Counted from the stretch's first letter, positions 49,124-61,121 are shown. The stretch: DNA of 64,000 nucleotides from Xanthomonas sp. F10 (GCF_014206815.1 NZ_JACHNP010000002.1:186001-250000); one strand, 5' to 3'. The notes: generated from the letters alone by a model not told the origin. A program made the numbers and translations.

Positions 49124-49731
49124 AGCAGGTGCTGGCGGCGTTCGAACTCCGCATGCAGCGCCTCCGCATGCTCGGGCACGGCGAAGCGCCAGTGCGTTTC
49201 GGCTTCGGCCACGTAGTTCTTCCAGGTATCGCACAACTGCTCGGCGGGCAGCGGCTGGCACTGGTCGCGCAGCACCTCGCAGGCGCTGCCGCCGGCCTGG
49301 TTGGGTCCACCGTCCAGGTCCGTCGTGTGCAGCGGCACGCAACGCGGCGGCGGTTCGGCGACCTCACCGATGTAGGACGCCTGCTCGCGGGTGGTGCAGG
49401 TGTACAGCGGCGGGGGCGGCAGCTTTGGCGGTGGCGGTGGAGCTGCAGCAGCCGTGGTGTCGACCGGGGCCGCCGCGTCTGCAGGCGTGGCGGCGGTCGG
49501 GGTGCTTGCAGGGGGCGACGATGGAACGGGCTCGGCTCCGAGCGTGGTCGGCAGTGCGGCGCTGCTCACGCCCTGCATGATCTTCTTCTGCTGGCGCATG
49601 CCCTTGGGGCAGGGCATGTTCTGGATGGTCAGGTTGTCCTGCGCATCGGTACAGCGATAGAACACCACCGGTTCGGCGCTCGCCGCGCCGGCGCAGGCCA
49701 GCCACGCGGCCAGGCAGAGCGCACGGCGCAT
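49081..49731 (-). CDS. DUF4124-type exported protein
   Basis: A 216-residue protein with a signal peptide (LCLAAWLACAGAASA), then a DUF4124-like segment (VVFYRCTDAQDNLTIQNMPCPKGMRQQKKIMQ, about residues 22-55), a Pro/Ala linker and a C-terminal part with several cysteines (YTCTTREQASYIGE, PRCVPL, SACEVLRDQCQPL, LCDTW), suggesting a disulfide-bonded periplasmic domain. Its start overlaps the stop of the upstream paralogue by one base (TGATG), so the two are coupled. The last 13 or so residues (EASNCSASERPAP) and the stop are encoded by the 111-bp repeat. Confidence 0.75.
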   Translation of the reverse strand: MRRALCLAAWLACAGAASAEPVVFYRCTDAQDNLTIQNMPCPKGMRQQKKIMQGVSSAALPTTLGAEPVPSSPPASTPTAATPADAAAPVDTTAAAAPPPPPKLPPPPLYTCTTREQASYIGEVAEPPPRCVPLHTTDLDGGPNQAGGSACEVLRDQCQPLPAEQLCDTWKNYVAEAETHWRFAVPEHAEALHAEFERRQHLLEASNCSASERPAP

Positions 49732-50462
49732 CAGGTGCCGCCGCAGTCGCGCGCCAGGCGTGCATCGATGCCGCGCTGTTCGGTTTCCAGCGCACGGCGC
49801 TCGCTCTGCAGGGCGCTGTTGTAGCGACGGATCAACTCCCAGCGGCGGTCGCTCAGGCGCGCGCAGACCTCCTGCTCGGGCAGCGCCGTGCAGGTATCGC
49901 GGATCAGGGTGCTGCCGGCCGGCACGATCACCCCGGCACCGGCGGCCACTCCCGGCGGCGGTGGCCCTGGCGGGTATGGACGGCCGGGCGAGCGGCCATC
50001 GGGGCCGCGCCCGGACGGCCGCGCGTACGGGCCCTCGGCATAGCCATAGGCCCACAGCGGCACCCAGCGCGGATTGCCGGCGTTGTCGTCGCTGGTGTAG
50101 CGCGTGCCTTCCGGGGTCACGCACTCGTACATCGGCTGCGCCGGCTGCACGGTGACGATGCGCAGTTCGCGCTGCGGCAGCGGCGCCGGGGAGGCCTCGC
50201 CGCGCGCCGGATCGGTGCTGATGGTGGTGGTCGGCCGCGGCGGCGGATCGCGTGGGCGCTGCATGTCCAGCACCTGCTGCCGGCGCGCGTTCTCGCAAGG
50301 CGCGTTCTGCAGGCTGACCGCACCGGAGGCGGAGATGCAGCGGTAGATGCGTACCGACGCGTTGCCGCCGTCGCTGCTGACCGTTTGCGTCTGTTGCGCC
50401 CAGCCGGCGTTGATCCAGGGCGACAGGCTCAGCAGCAGCAAGGGGCGGAGAAGGCGGCGCAT
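49731..50462 (-). CDS. DUF4124-type exported protein, paralogue
   Basis: A 243-residue exported protein (signal LLRPLLLLSLSPWINAGWAQ) with the same first module as its downstream neighbour: VRIYRCISASGAVSLQNAPCENARRQQ (about residues 38-64), a Pro/Arg linker, and a second part with YECVTPEGTRYTSDDNAGNPRW and CTALPEQEVCARLSDRRWELIRRY. Shared cysteine spacing and linked order indicate an ancestral duplication. Translationally coupled to 49081-49731. Function unknown. The start at MRRLLRPL is chosen for the signal peptide; upstream in-frame ATGs are possible. Confidence 0.7.
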   Translation of the reverse strand: MRRLLRPLLLLSLSPWINAGWAQQTQTVSSDGGNASVRIYRCISASGAVSLQNAPCENARRQQVLDMQRPRDPPPRPTTTISTDPARGEASPAPLPQRELRIVTVQPAQPMYECVTPEGTRYTSDDNAGNPRWVPLWAYGYAEGPYARPSGRGPDGRSPGRPYPPGPPPPGVAAGAGVIVPAGSTLIRDTCTALPEQEVCARLSDRRWELIRRYNSALQSERRALETEQRGIDARLARDCGGT

Positions 50463-50673
50463 GCGCGCATCTTGCGCGCCTTGGCCGGCCAGGGAAAGGG
50501 CGTGCATGCGGGGATTCAGGACGCGATGGGCGCGGGTGCGCAGCAGGGTCTCGTAGCGCATCGGCGGGCCGCGGGTCAGCGGCGCGCTTCCTGCCGCATC
50601 TCGCAGCGGTTGCGCGGCGTTGCCGGCCTCGGCCAGAGCGCGCTCGTGCAGTGCGGGCGCGTTGCTCCGGCAA

Positions 50674-50984
50674 TGCGAACTGCGCCCGACCCTCATCCGC
50701 CTCCGGGGCACCTTCCCGGAAAAGGGGGCCGTGGTCCCGAGAGGAGAAGGGGAGCGTGCAAGCCCCTCTCCCACCGGGAGAGGGTTGGGGGGAGGGTGCG
50801 GCGCGCGAAGCGCCCTCGTCGATCTGGCGATGCGAGCTGCGCCCGTACCCTCATCCGCCCCTGCGGGGCACCTTCCCCCGAAAAGGGGGCCATGGTCCCG
50901 AGGGGAGAAGGGAAGCGTGCAAGCCCCTCTCGCACCGGGAGAGGGGTTGGGGGTGAGGGTGCGGTGCGCGAAGCGCCCACGTGG
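50674..50984. repeat. Tandem pair of roughly 157-bp composite repeats
   Basis: Two direct copies starting at about 50674 and 50831. Each begins with ACCCTCATCCGCC and a hairpin around GGGGCACCTTCCC...AAAAGGGGGCC, and ends with AGCCCCTCTC, an ACCGGGAGAGG hairpin and a GGGGTGAGGGT-type end. The second half is the same sequence as the ends of the DUF559 element at 4467-4901, but no gene is present. These fill most of the 586-bp gap between 50,463 and tsaC, where I see no other gene. Confidence 0.85.
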
Positions 50985-51048
50985 CTCCATCGCCATTGCG
51001 CCAGGCGTTACTGCAACGGAGGCAAGGCGTGCCGTGGAAGCCAGGGCC

Positions 51049-51609
51049 TCAGGAGCGCAGGATCTCGCCGCTGGCGGCGTCGCGGATCGGGGTGGGTTGG
51101 GCCAGGCCGCCGGTGTCGCCGTCGAGCAGGCCGTCGAGGTCGTTCAGCACCAGCGGATCCAGTTCGCTGCGCTGCCGCGCCGGCGGCTCGCCACCGCGGT
51201 TGGCGCTGGTCGACACCAAGGCGCCGCCCCAGGCCCGGCACAGGGCGGCGACCAGGGGATGGGCGCTGATCCGCACCGCGATGCCCTGGTGCGCGCCGGT
51301 CACCCACGGCGGCGCATGCGCGGAGGCGGGCAGGATCCAGGTGTGCGGTCCCGGCCAACTGGCCAGCACCGCGGCCAGCCGGTCCGCCGGCAGCGCCGAC
51401 AGGTCGAGCAGCGGGCGCAACGGATCCAGTTCGGCGGCGACCACGATCAGGCCCTTGTCCACCGGCCGCTGCTTGATCCGCAGCAGGCGGGTCACGGCGG
51501 TCTCGTCGTGCGGATCGCAGCCCAGGCCCCACACGGCTTCGGTGGGATAGGCGATCACGCCGCCCTGGCGCAGGACGGCGACGGCATGGCTCAGCGACAG
51601 GTCGGTCAT
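51049..51609 (-). CDS. tsaC: Threonylcarbamoyl-AMP synthase (TsaC/YrdC)
   Basis: A 186-residue Sua5/YciO/YrdC-family enzyme that makes threonylcarbamoyl-adenylate for t6A modification of tRNA. N-terminal GGVIAYPTEAVWGLGCDP, the substrate-binding basic motif IKQRPVDKGLIVV (about residues 48-60), and C-terminal VSTSANRGGEPP. Short (TsaC) rather than long (Sua5) form. It sits downstream of topA on the same strand, as in the widespread dprA-smg-topA-yrdC cluster. Confidence 0.95.
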   Translation of the reverse strand: MTDLSLSHAVAVLRQGGVIAYPTEAVWGLGCDPHDETAVTRLLRIKQRPVDKGLIVVAAELDPLRPLLDLSALPADRLAAVLASWPGPHTWILPASAHAPPWVTGAHQGIAVRISAHPLVAALCRAWGGALVSTSANRGGEPPARQRSELDPLVLNDLDGLLDGDTGGLAQPTPIRDAASGEILRS

Positions 51610-51940
51610 GCGCGCATCATGCGGCACGTCCTCGTCTAAGGACAATGAGGGTCGGCGCGGGGCAGGGCCTGTCGGCGCAGGGCGCGCCGGGCCGGGCGAT
51701 GCGTCGCGGTCGGTCCTGCAACCGGGGCAGGCAAGCGCCGCTGTGCAGCGGCGGGGCGTGCGTGGGCGCGCTGTCGCGCCGGATGTGCGCCAGCAAGATC
51801 GCGTCCGGCGATGGCGCAGGTGCGATGCGGCGAGCTGCGGCGGCGGTTCGCGGGTTACTGGCGCGCGCGCCCGGCGCTGGTGCTCCGTCGCGGCACCCCA
51901 GTAAGCGCCGCCGCGACCGCGGCAGCCCGGCAAGGGCGGC
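51610..51940. other. 331-bp intergenic stretch between topA and tsaC
   Basis: No gene, terminator or repeat of the families named elsewhere is apparent. The tsaC promoter, if any, should lie here. Confidence 0.4.
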
Positions 51941-54427
<2,487 letters not shown>

Positions 54428-54664
54428 GGCGGGTCGGGCTTCGATGGGCGTGGGCGGACGCCCTGGGGGCGGTAGGGTGGCGCAATTGCTCCGGTTAGTG
54501 AAGCGTTGCGGTCTCGCAGAGAAGCCGACGCCCGGGACGGAACCCCCGGGCGTTCAGCTACGGCGCTTATTTATTAGTGGGCATGTCCGGCGCCCGCTGT
54601 CAAGCCGGCGCCGGTCGGCCGGGCCGCCGGGCAGGTGGCAACACGGCTCCGGAGCCTGCCGGAC

Positions 54665-55612
54665 TCAGTGCCAGCCGCCCTTGGCGGCCATGCCGATCGC
54701 CAGCGCCACCAGCAGCACCACGCCCGCCATCAGCAGGCCGAACAGCGACAGGATCACCACGGTGACGGTGCCGAGCTTGCGCTGCTGCCATTCCGGATGG
54801 TCGGTGTAGGCCCACTTGTCCACCACCAGGGTGTCGCAGAGCATGTCGTGCAGGGCCTGCTTGCGCTCGGTGAAGGCCGCCATCAGCAGGCCGATGCCCA
54901 GGGTCAGGCTGCTCAGCATGAAGCCGAAGTAGCGGCCCACGCCGCGGGCCACGGTGATGCGGCTGCCATCGGTGCGCACCACCTTGATGCCGACCGCCAT
55001 CTTGCCCAGCGTGGCCTGCTTGGTGGAGGCGTGGAACAGGCCGTAGTACAGCGCCGAGATCGCGATCGGCATCAGGTACATCAGCAGCAGCATGACGATG
55101 CCGGCGGCGGAGGTGAAGTTGGGCTGGTTGCCGACGCCACTGACCCCCATGAAACCGAGCAGCACCACGAACTGGATCACGTTGGCGACCATGCCGACCA
55201 GGAACGCATCGATCAGGTAGGCGGCCACGCGCTTCCAGAAACCGGCCTGCACCACCTCGCCGCCGCCGACCACCCGCGTACCGCCGTCGAGCACGGCGCT
55301 GGGGGCCGCGTAGGGCGACGCGACTGCGGGGGGCGCGGGCGCGGCCCAGGCGTCGGGCACGGCCGGGGTCGGAGCGGGGGGCGGCACTTCTCCGTCCATC
55401 TCCGTCGGTGCCAGCGCGGGAGCCGGAGGTGGCGCCTGGGCCAGGCCGAGCTCGTCGACGAACTCGGCCAGGGTGCGCCATTCGTTCAGGCCCTCGCGCC
55501 AGACCAGGGTGGACAGCCCGATCTCGCCGCGCTGGAAGCGCTGTTGCAGGTCGGCGGCCGCCAGCGGGCCATGGCGCTGCTGCGCCGCATCGGCGTAGTA
55601 CCACTCAGTCAT
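54665..55612 (-). CDS. DUF4339 (GYF-like) plus RDD-family membrane protein
   Basis: A 315-residue protein. The N-terminal 55 residues are a DUF4339/GYF_2 domain (WYYADAAQQRHGPLAAADLQQRF...LVWREGLNEWRTL), followed by a Pro/Ala linker and an RDD domain (about residues 120-270: GFWKRVAAYLIDAFLVGMVANVI, then KQATLGKMAVGIKVV and TERKQALHDML). A final transmembrane segment is at 288-308. The DUF4339 domain shares its plan with that of the next gene upstream. Role unknown; RDD proteins are sometimes transport-related. Confidence 0.82.
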   Translation of the reverse strand: MTEWYYADAAQQRHGPLAAADLQQRFQRGEIGLSTLVWREGLNEWRTLAEFVDELGLAQAPPPAPALAPTEMDGEVPPPAPTPAVPDAWAAPAPPAVASPYAAPSAVLDGGTRVVGGGEVVQAGFWKRVAAYLIDAFLVGMVANVIQFVVLLGFMGVSGVGNQPNFTSAAGIVMLLLMYLMPIAISALYYGLFHASTKQATLGKMAVGIKVVRTDGSRITVARGVGRYFGFMLSSLTLGIGLLMAAFTERKQALHDMLCDTLVVDKWAYTDHPEWQQRKLGTVTVVILSLFGLLMAGVVLLVALAIGMAAKGGWH

Positions 55613-55651
55613 TCTGTTCCCCGGGAGTTGCAGTCGAAAACGGTGCGCCGG

Positions 55652-56374
55652 TCAGCCGCCGCGGCAGTGGACCGGCAGGACGCGATCGTCCAGGTCGGAA
55701 CTGCAGTTCCAGGCGGACGTGCGCTCATCGTAGTCCAGCCACAGCGCTTTGCCATCCAGGCGCTTTTGGTCGGGCAGGCGCAGCGTGGCTTCCAGGCCGC
55801 AGTGGCCATTGTCGAAGCGGCCGACCCGCACCTGCGCGATGGCGTCGCCGGCATAGCTTTGCGGGGTACCGAAGCCGGTGTCGCCGTTGACCGCGCAACG
55901 GTGCTCCTGCGCGGCGAAGGCGGCGACCTGGTCTTTCAGCGGCGCCAGCGTGCCGAGCGCCTGCGCGACCTTCGCACGTGCCAGATAGTCCTGGTAGGCG
56001 GGCAGGGCGATCGCGGCCGCGATGCCCAGGAACGCCACCAGCATCACGCCGCCGACGGCGCCGATGATGGCCATGATCGCGCAGCCGGACAGGCCGCTGC
56101 GTGGCGCGGCAGCGGGACCTGCGGTGGCGGTGGCGGTGGCATGCGGCGGTGGCGGCAACGGCGGCGGGGTGGGCGCGTCGGGCAGGCCCAGCTCGGCGGC
56201 GAGCGTGTGCAGTGGCCGCCACTCCGACAGGCCCTCGCGCCAGACCAGGGTCTCGCGCTGCAGGCGGCCGTCGTGCAGGCGTTCCAGCAGGGCCGACGCC
56301 GGCAACGGGCCGTGCCGCTCGCGTGCGGCGTCGACGTAGTACCAGAGCGTGGGGGAGGAAGTGTCTTCGTGCAT
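55652..56374 (-). CDS. DUF4339 (GYF-like) domain fused to a type IV pilin-like segment
   Basis: A 240-residue protein. Residues 1-60: DUF4339/GYF_2 domain (LWYYVDAARERHGPLPASALLERLHDG...LVWREGLSEWRPL). After a Pro-rich linker there is a membrane helix that reads like a mature pilin N-terminus (MLVAFLGIAAAIALPAYQDYLARAKVAQALGTLAP, about residues 110-145), followed by a pilin-like beta domain with paired cysteines (EHRCAVNG...NGHCGLE, NCSSDLDD, VHCRGG). No prepilin-peptidase site is present before the helix, since the GYF domain and linker precede it. This suggests a membrane-anchored pilin-like fold with a cytoplasmic GYF domain. Set between smg and the RDD protein gene with 21- and 39-bp gaps. 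Confidence 0.8.
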   Translation of the reverse strand: MHEDTSSPTLWYYVDAARERHGPLPASALLERLHDGRLQRETLVWREGLSEWRPLHTLAAELGLPDAPTPPPLPPPPHATATATAGPAAAPRSGLSGCAIMAIIGAVGGVMLVAFLGIAAAIALPAYQDYLARAKVAQALGTLAPLKDQVAAFAAQEHRCAVNGDTGFGTPQSYAGDAIAQVRVGRFDNGHCGLEATLRLPDQKRLDGKALWLDYDERTSAWNCSSDLDDRVLPVHCRGG

Positions 56375-56395
56375 CCGTGCGCGACCGTCAGCGGC

Positions 56396-56869
56396 TCAGT
56401 GGACCGGCTCCGGCTCGTCGACGAACATCTGCGTTTCCATCCACGCGTACGCCGCCTCGGCACCGGGCTGGTTGAACAGCACCATCAGCACCACCCATTT
56501 CAGGTCGTCCAGGTCCAGCTCGTCCTGGTCCAGGGCCATGGCCCGGTCCAGCACCAGCTCGCGCTGGTCGCTGTCGAGAATGCCGTGCTGTTCCAGGAAC
56601 AGCAGGAAGCCGCGGCATTCCACGTCGAGCTTGTCCAGTTCCGGACCGTGGTAGATGCGGATCGGGCCATCGATGCGCGGCTGCGCCACGGCCGGGCGCT
56701 GGTCGGCCAGGGCGTCGAGCCAGTCGAACGCCTTGCTGATCTCGGTGGGGCTGAAGCCGGCCTGGATCAGGCCATTCTGGAGGGAGTCGCGATCGCGGAC
56801 CGGGTCCGCGTCTTCGCTGAAATAGTGTTCGAACAGGTACAGCAGGACATCCAGAATGCTCTCTTTCAT
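56396..56869 (-). CDS. smg: Smg family protein (DUF494)
   Basis: A 157-residue acidic cytoplasmic protein of the Smg/DUF494 family: [20 protein letters not shown] at the start, [16 protein letters not shown] in the middle and [28 protein letters not shown] at the end. The exact function is not established; it is nearly always beside dprA and topA, as here. Start at 56869 is the conserved Met. 43 bp after dprA. Confidence 0.93.
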   Translation of the reverse strand: MKESILDVLLYLFEHYFSEDADPVRDRDSLQNGLIQAGFSPTEISKAFDWLDALADQRPAVAQPRIDGPIRIYHGPELDKLDVECRGFLLFLEQHGILDSDQRELVLDRAMALDQDELDLDDLKWVVLMVLFNQPGAEAAYAWMETQMFVDEPEPVH

Positions 56870-56912
56870 TGCCCCTCGGCCTGCGTCGCGAGACGCTGTG
56901 GAGGTGAAGAAA

Positions 56913-58067
56913 CTAGGGTTTGCGGGTGTAACGACCGCGTTCGACCGCCACGTAGCCATCCAGTTCCATGGCCAGCAGCATGGAGGACGCCGCTGCGGCC
57001 GTCAATCCGCTGCGTGCGATGACTGAATCCATACAGATGGGGTCGTGGCCCAGCGCCTGCCACAAGCGCTGGTAGTCGGGATGGGGGAAGACCGGCGTGG
57101 CGCCGCGCGCGGTGCTGGTTCCCTGTGTGGGGGCGTTCAGGCGTCCGCGCAAGGCATCGGCGAGTTCGGCGGCCAGCGGCGCGACGCCGGCCAACACCTC
57201 CTCGGCGCTCTCCACCAGCCCGGCGCCGTCGCGGATCAGCCGATGGCAGCCGCGCGCCAGCGGGTTGTGGATCGAGCCGGGCAGTGCGAACACCTCGCGC
57301 CCGGCCTCGGCGGCCAGCCGCGCGGTGATCAGCGCGCCGGAGCGGGTGGCCGCCTCGATCACCAGGGTCGCCAGGCTCAGCCCGGCGATGATCCGGTTGC
57401 GCGCCGGGAAGTGGCCCGCCCGCGCCGGCGTGCCGGGCGGATGCTCGCTGACCACCGCGCCGCGTGCGGCGATCTGGCTGCGCAGGGCAGCGTGCTGGCG
57501 CGGATAGGCCAGGTCCGGGCCGGTGCCGACCACCGCCACGGTCAGCCCGTCCGCGCGCGACAGCGCGGCCCGGTGCGCGGCGGCATCGACGCCGCTGGCC
57601 ATGCCGCTGGTGACCGCGAAGCCGGCGGCGGCCAGGGCCAGGGCGAAGCCGTAGGCGTTGTCGCGGCCGCCGGCGCTGGGCGCGCGACTGCCGACCACCG
57701 CCACGGCCGGGTGCCACAGCGCCGTCGGGTCGCCGTCCACATACAGCGCCAGGGGCGGGTTGGGCGTGCGTCGCAGCAGGGCGGGGTAGTCGGCATCGTG
57801 GCAGCCGAGCAGGTGCCGGCCTGGCTGTGCCAGCCAGCGTTCGGCGGTATCCAGCGCGGCGCGGTCGGGCCGCTGCAGCGCGGCGATCTGCGCCGCGTCC
57901 AGGCCGGCCGCATGCCAGCCGGCGGGACCTGCAGCCAGCGCCGCGGCCGGGCTGCCCTGCTGCTCCAGCAGCTGCCGGCGCGGGGCGCTGGCGCCGCCGG
58001 CCAGCGACAGGACCAGCAGGGCTGGGTCGGCGGGGGCGTCGATGGGAGGGGTGACAGGCGGGGACAT
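56913..58067 (-). CDS. dprA: DNA-processing protein DprA
   Basis: A 384-residue protein that loads RecA on incoming single-stranded DNA in natural transformation. The Rossmann-like core (about residues 120-280) carries [35 protein letters not shown] and [31 protein letters not shown]-terminal winged-helix-like domain ([32 protein letters not shown]) follows. Complete. First gene after the terminator in the dprA-smg-...-topA run. Confidence 0.95.
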   Translation of the reverse strand: MSPPVTPPIDAPADPALLVLSLAGGASAPRRQLLEQQGSPAAALAAGPAGWHAAGLDAAQIAALQRPDRAALDTAERWLAQPGRHLLGCHDADYPALLRRTPNPPLALYVDGDPTALWHPAVAVVGSRAPSAGGRDNAYGFALALAAAGFAVTSGMASGVDAAAHRAALSRADGLTVAVVGTGPDLAYPRQHAALRSQIAARGAVVSEHPPGTPARAGHFPARNRIIAGLSLATLVIEAATRSGALITARLAAEAGREVFALPGSIHNPLARGCHRLIRDGAGLVESAEEVLAGVAPLAAELADALRGRLNAPTQGTSTARGATPVFPHPDYQRLWQALGHDPICMDSVIARSGLTAAAASSMLLAMELDGYVAVERGRYTRKP

Positions 58068-58089
58068 GCGCCCAGGCTAGGCCGCAAAC

Positions 58090-58117
58090 GCAGACGGCGC
58101 CCTCGGGCGCCGTCTGC
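58090..58117 (-). terminator. Hairpin between the LysM gene and dprA
   Basis: Perfect 12-bp stem GCAGACGGCGCC / GGCGCCGTCTGC with a very short loop. On the minus strand it is followed only by GTTTG, so it could be a weak terminator or a processing site. Confidence 0.6.
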
Positions 58118-58148
58118 AATCGTTGTAGGGGGATGCCCCGGCGGCGGG

Positions 58149-59285
58149 TCAGCGTGCGTCGGGGTGCTTGACGTCGTAGCCGATGCGGGTCGGCTTGATG
58201 CCGTCCATCACCAGCGCGTAGCTGACCTTGTCGAAGGTGCGGAACACCATCGCGTGCGCGGCGTACTCGTCCGGCAGCGCCACGGTGGTGCCGCTGCCGC
58301 CGGTGAAGCCGTCGTCGGCGCGCGAGGTGTTGGGGTGGCGCACGCGGTCGTTGACCCGGGTGCCATGCCGCCACAGCGACACCACGGTGCCGTTGTCGAT
58401 GCCTTCGCGGCGGCCGCCGGAAATGGCGATCACGTCGCGCGGGCCGGCCGCGCTGAACGCGTCGGCCACCGCCAGCACCCGCAGGCCGGCGGCCAGCGCC
58501 TGCTCGGACGGCGGATGCGGCACGAACTGCAGGTCGTAGGGCTGCGCCTCGACCGGGATCAGGCGGTCGCCGGCGCGCACTTCGCGGGCGTTGTCCTGCA
58601 GCAGCAGGGCGGTGGCCTGGCGGCCATCGGCGGACACCCGCGCAACGGTGCCGATGTTGACCTGGGCCAGTTCGTAGCCGAGGGTCTCGCGGCGCTTGTC
58701 CGGCGGCACGAAGGTCTGCCACAGGTTGCCGCTGCCGGGAATGCTGCGGCCTTCGGCGTTGAGGTCGTCGCTGAGCTTGGGCAGCAGGTAGCGCACGGTC
58801 GTGCGGACCACGGCGTAGCGCTGCCCGGCCTGGGCCTGGCCGAGGCCGACCGCGTAGACCAGTTGCCCGTCGGTGGCGCGCAGGCGGTTGTCTTCGGTGC
58901 CGACCACGTAGGGCAGGTTGTCGATGCGGTCGACCACGCGCAGGTTCTTCAGGAACGGCTCCACCTGCGCCAGCGGGATCGCGTCGATCGGCGCGTCCTG
59001 GCGTGGGCCCGGCTTGACCTCGGCATGCGCCACCCGGTCCAGGTAGGCCAGGCTGAGCACGTCGCCGGGATAGATCAGGTGCGGGTTGTGCACCTGCGGA
59101 TTGGCCTGCCAGATCTCCGGCCACAGCCAGGGCTTGCCGAGGAAACGCCCGGCGATGTCCCACAGGGTGTCGCCCTTGCGCACCACGTAGGTGTCGGGGT
59201 GTTCGGCGGCCATGCTGGCGGAAGCAGCATAGGTCGCCACGGTGAGCATCGCCACGGCGACGACCGTGCGGAGTCGATTGAACAT
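58149..59285 (-). CDS. Exported LysM-domain protein
   Basis: A 378-residue protein with a signal peptide (RLRTVVAVAMLTVATYAASASMAA) and one LysM domain immediately after it (HPDTYVVRKGDTLWDIAGRFLGKPWLWPEIWQANPQ...YPGDVLSL, about residues 29-80), the peptidoglycan-binding arrangement common in proteins next to dprA. The remaining 290 residues form an uncharacterised domain (VEPFLKNLRVVDRIDNLPYVVG...). Divergent from def; the 138-bp intergenic region holds both promoters. Confidence 0.9.
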   Translation of the reverse strand: MFNRLRTVVAVAMLTVATYAASASMAAEHPDTYVVRKGDTLWDIAGRFLGKPWLWPEIWQANPQVHNPHLIYPGDVLSLAYLDRVAHAEVKPGPRQDAPIDAIPLAQVEPFLKNLRVVDRIDNLPYVVGTEDNRLRATDGQLVYAVGLGQAQAGQRYAVVRTTVRYLLPKLSDDLNAEGRSIPGSGNLWQTFVPPDKRRETLGYELAQVNIGTVARVSADGRQATALLLQDNAREVRAGDRLIPVEAQPYDLQFVPHPPSEQALAAGLRVLAVADAFSAAGPRDVIAISGGRREGIDNGTVVSLWRHGTRVNDRVRHPNTSRADDGFTGGSGTTVALPDEYAAHAMVFRTFDKVSYALVMDGIKPTRIGYDVKHPDAR

Positions 59286-59423
59286 GAGCGCGGAGCCTGA
59301 TTCCCCAACAGGTTGGCGCACTATAGTGCAGAACCCTGGTGCGGGCGCAAGCGCCGGGCGCAGAAACGGGTAGAATCCGCAGGTCTTGCCGAATCGTCCG
59401 GCGCCCCCATCTTGGGTACCGCT

Positions 59424-59936
59424 ATGGCCCTGCTCCCCATTCTCGAATTCCCCGACCCGCGCCTGCGCACCAAGGCGGTGCCGGTCGATGCCGCCGAGGT
59501 CACCTCCGCGCCCTTCCAGCGCCTGCTCGACGACATGTTCGAGACCATGTACGACGCGCCCGGCATCGGCCTGGCCGCCAGCCAGGTGGACGTGCACAAG
59601 CGCTTCATGGTCATCGACGTCAGCGAGGAGAAGAACGCCCCGCAGGTGTTCATCAACCCGCAGATCGTGCAGCGCGACGGCGAACAGGTGTACCAGGAGG
59701 GCTGTCTCTCGGTCCCCGGCATCTACGCCGACGTGACCCGCGCCGACGCCATCACCGTGCGCTACCTGGACCGCCAGGGCCAGCCGCAGGAACTGAGCAC
59801 CGACGGCCTGCTGGCGGTGTGCGTGCAGCACGAGATGGACCACCTCGACGGCAAGCTGTTCGTCGACTACCTGTCCCCGCTCAAGCGCGAAATGGTGCGC
59901 AAGAAGCTGGCCAAGGCGCGCAAGCACGTGGCCTGA
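59424..59936 (+). CDS. def: Peptide deformylase
   Basis: A 170-residue metalloenzyme that removes the N-formyl group from new proteins. All three signature motifs are present: GIGLAASQV (about residue 44), EGCLSVPG (about 90) and the metal-binding HEMDHLDG (about 134). Normal length. It is followed by a heptad-repeat pair and then fmt, which encodes the matching formyltransferase. Confidence 0.97.
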   Translation: MALLPILEFPDPRLRTKAVPVDAAEVTSAPFQRLLDDMFETMYDAPGIGLAASQVDVHKRFMVIDVSEEKNAPQVFINPQIVQRDGEQVYQEGCLSVPGIYADVTRADAITVRYLDRQGQPQELSTDGLLAVCVQHEMDHLDGKLFVDYLSPLKREMVRKKLAKARKHVA

Positions 59937-59941
59937 CGGCC

Positions 59942-60045
59942 GGGATTCGGCAGTCGGGATTGGGGATTCGCAAGCGCGTATCGGATTCCCATCCGGTCGC
60001 CGAACTCCCGCCTTTGCGAATCCCCAATCCCCAATCCCGAATCCC
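59942..60045. repeat. Inverted pair of four-heptad arms between def and fmt
   Basis: Left arm 59942-59969: GGGATTC, GGCAGTC, GGGATTG, GGGATTC, starting 6 bp after the def stop. Right arm 60018-60045: GAATCCC, CAATCCC, CAATCCC, GAATCCC, ending 5 bp before the fmt ATG, so it replaces any ribosome-binding site there. Spacer 48 bp. Confidence 0.88.
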
Positions 60046-60050
60046 GCCCA

Positions 60051-60974
60051 ATGAAAATCGTCTTCGCCGGTACGCCGGACTTCGCCGTGCCGTCGTTGCG
60101 CGCGGCTGCGCAACGCCATGAAGTGGTCGCGGTCTACACCCAGCCGGACCGCCCGGCCGGGCGTGGCCGCGGGCTGACCCCGTCGCCGGTCAAGCTGGAG
60201 GCGGTGGCGCGCGGCATCCCGGTGCTGCAGCCGCAGACGCTGCGCTCGCCGGAGACGCTGCAGGCGCTGCGCGCGCTGCAGCCGGACCTGATCGTGGTGG
60301 TGGCCTACGGGCTGATCCTGCCCAAGGCGGTGCTGGCGATCCCGACCCATGGCTGCTGGAACGTGCACGCCTCGCTGCTGCCGCGCTGGCGCGGCGCCGC
60401 GCCGATCCAGCGCGCGATCGAGGCCGGCGACAGCGAGACCGGGGTGTGCCTGATGCAGATGGAGGCGGGGCTGGACACCGGCCCGGTGCTGCTGTCGCAG
60501 CGCACGCCGATCGGCGCCGACGAGACCGGCGGGCAGTTGCACGATCGCCTGGCCGCGCTCGGCGCGCAGGTGCTGGCCGACGGTCTGGGCCTGCTGCGTG
60601 CCGGCCTGCGTCCGGTGGCGCAGCCGCAGCCAGAGGCCGGCGTCACCTATGCGCACAAGCTGGACAAGGCGCAGGCGCGGCTGGACTGGCAGCAGCCGGC
60701 GGCGCAGCTGGCGCGGCAGGTGCGTGCCTTCGATCCGTGGCCGGTCGCCGAGGCGATGCTGGCCGGCGAGCGGGTGCGGGTGCGCGGTGCGATCGCGCTG
60801 GATCTGGCCCACGGGCAGCCGCCGGGCACGGTGCTGACCGCGTCCAAGCAGGGCATCGACATCGCCTGCGGCCAGGGCGCGCTGCGCCTGCGCGTGCTGC
60901 AGCGCGAGGGCGGCAAGGCGATCACCGCCGCCGACTACCTCAATGCGCGGCGCGACCTGCCGGTCCTGGCCTAA
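60051..60974 (+). CDS. fmt: Methionyl-tRNA formyltransferase
   Basis: A 307-residue enzyme that formylates initiator Met-tRNA. N-terminal formyltransferase fold ([18 protein letters not shown]), catalytic motif [22 protein letters not shown] (about residues 104-125), and a C-terminal OB-like tRNA-binding domain. The start codon is preceded by only GCCCA after a heptad arm, so there is no visible Shine-Dalgarno. Confidence 0.97.
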   Translation: MKIVFAGTPDFAVPSLRAAAQRHEVVAVYTQPDRPAGRGRGLTPSPVKLEAVARGIPVLQPQTLRSPETLQALRALQPDLIVVVAYGLILPKAVLAIPTHGCWNVHASLLPRWRGAAPIQRAIEAGDSETGVCLMQMEAGLDTGPVLLSQRTPIGADETGGQLHDRLAALGAQVLADGLGLLRAGLRPVAQPQPEAGVTYAHKLDKAQARLDWQQPAAQLARQVRAFDPWPVAEAMLAGERVRVRGAIALDLAHGQPPGTVLTASKQGIDIACGQGALRLRVLQREGGKAITAADYLNARRDLPVLA

Positions 60975-61121
60975 GGCGCCGGGCATGCCTGCGTACGCCG
61001 CGTTGGGCCTGGCAGGCGCGGCCGTGCGCGCGTCCTCGCTGAGGCATGGGCGCGCCATCCGCACGCGCCACCGCAGCGCGGCATGCGCGCGAACAGATGA
61101 CACGTCCTGGAGCGCGCGCCG

